From: an uncultured Pelolinea sp.
GTDB taxonomy: Bacteria; Chloroflexota; Anaerolineae; Anaerolineales; Anaerolineaceae
Direction: 5' to 3'
NCBI GenBank assembly: GCA_937902055.1
Contig: CALGUJ010000218.1
Coordinates: forward strand, 1 to 5,552
DNA length: 5,552 nt
Part shown: one piece after another, positions 5,090 through 5,552 of the stretch
Position numbering within the stretch: the first letter of the stretch is position 1
Layout of the letters: the number at the start of each line of letters is the position of its first letter
Position numbers and translations under genes: made by a program
Notes under the pieces: model-generated
The model's database searches: none
What the model saw: the letters and a program-made list of their open reading frames with translations, nothing else
What the model was told of the DNA's origin: nothing

Positions 5090-5552
5090 AGGGGGAAGAG
5101 ACGGGCGACCTTCCCCAACAGGAAGGGGACGTCCCGCTTTCCCCCCGTGACGTCTTCGATCAATATAACTCCAACTGGTGGGAGGGGGGCCAGAAGATCA
5201 AAACCGGCGAGGCTTTCACACCGCGCCGATTGGACACGCCGCTCGACAAGATCGTGCGCAGCGTGGGCGGTCGCCGTTCGCGCACCAAGACCGAACTGAA
5301 GCGCGGGCGCTACATCCAGGCGCGGCCGGCCAACGGCAAAACCAACGACCTGGCATTCGACGCCACCCTGCGCGCGGCTGCGCCTTTCCAGAAAAAGCGC
5401 AAGGAAGAGCAGAACCGCAATGACGTGGCTTTCCACGTCAAGAAGAGCGATTACATGCGCAAAGTGCGCGTGCGGCGCGCCGCCAACCTGATCCTGTTCG
5501 TGGTGGACGCTTCCTGGTCGATGGCGGTGGCGGAGCGCATGAGCGCCACCAA
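5083..5552 (+). CDS. chlD: ChlD-type linker and VWA domain, -1 frame continuation of the chelatase gene (partial)
   Basis: This frame is open to the right edge and gives residues 367-522 of an I-D fusion read through a -1 slip at 5077-5083. It begins with an acidic, proline-containing linker. The conserved ChlD pre-VWA block follows: GEAFTPRRLD, GGRRSRTKTELKRGRY, DLAFDATLRAAAPFQKKR and a basic RKVRVRRAANLILFVVDAS. The VWA metal-site (MIDAS) motif starts at Asp508 as DASWSMAVAERM; Asp508, Ser510 and Ser512 fit DxSxS, with Trp where most relatives have Gly. The D subunit forms a ring platform with I and contacts the ChlH/CobN catalytic subunit through the VWA domain. No ATG, GTG or TTG lies in this frame between the stop at 4996-4998 and TTG at 5230, and that TTG is inside the conserved block. 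Independent translation is therefore unlikely. The C-terminal part lies beyond the window. Confidence 0.82.
5092..5136 (+). promoter_or_regulatory. Possible frameshift-stimulating RNA structure downstream of the slip site
   Basis: GGGGAAG (5092-5098) can pair with CTTCCCC (5110-5116): a 7-bp stem with an 11-nt loop, starting 8 nt after the slippery heptamer. That is within the usual 5-9 nt spacing. A competing hairpin pairs CCTTCC (5109-5114) with GGAAGG (5121-5126) and may be extended by CGGG (5102-5105) with CCCG (5133-5136). Pairings were found by eye; no energies were computed. Confidence 0.5.

Noticed and set aside
4759..5436. 225-codon minus-strand open frame opposite the ChlI/ChlD junction
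   Set aside because: It is antisense to conserved chelatase sequence and has no motif. Its apparent membrane-like start is complementary to the charged pre-VWA block.
5077..5552. Calling the chelatase locus a frameshifted pseudogene
   Set aside because: Both parts retain key motifs (Walker A/B, MIDAS residues). The frame break falls in a non-conserved linker exactly at a slippery site, as expected for programmed decoding. Read-level checking is still needed.

Overview
The window looks like chromosomal DNA from a GC-rich bacterium. The GpsA-like and chelatase proteins have the flavour of Chloroflexota (Anaerolineae-type) sequences, but this is recall-based inference with no search behind it. 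I see no mobile element, CRISPR array, tRNA or rRNA. Coding density is high and nearly all of the sequence is explained by five loci in two divergent blocks.

Left block, minus strand (read right to left): a secreted CHAP-domain protein (2706-3836) comes first. A 121-bp AT-rich gap follows, with a good -10 box and a perfect inverted repeat. Then comes a tight apparent operon of a GNAT acetyltransferase (2081-2584), a CorA-type Mg2+/Co2+ channel (1075-2055) and a GpsA-like NAD(P)H-dependent glycerol-3-phosphate dehydrogenase (up to 1051, running off the left edge). The operon genes are separated by only 25 and 23 bp and each has a clear Shine-Dalgarno sequence.

Right block, plus strand: a 149-bp divergent promoter region (3837-3985) leads into a magnesium/cobalt-chelatase locus. 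Frame 0 encodes a complete 367-residue ChlI/BchI-type AAA+ ATPase (3986-5089). The -1 frame then continues, open to the right edge, with the ChlD-type linker and the start of a VWA (integrin-I) domain. Relatives of this family often carry the AAA+ and VWA parts in one polypeptide ('putative cobaltochelatase').

The most interesting signal is at the junction. A canonical in-phase slippery heptamer A_AAA_AAA (5077-5083) lies one codon before the ChlI stop, and a possible 7-bp GC-rich stem begins 8 nt downstream. The -1 frame has no ATG, GTG or TTG between its last stop (4996) and position 5230, inside the conserved D region. The best reading is programmed -1 ribosomal frameshifting: one gene makes a short ATPase subunit (I) by normal decoding and a long I-D fusion by slippage. 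Such decoding has been described for chlD genes, so this would be a new instance rather than a new principle. The main rival is a one-base indel, real or from sequencing, in the A7 run.
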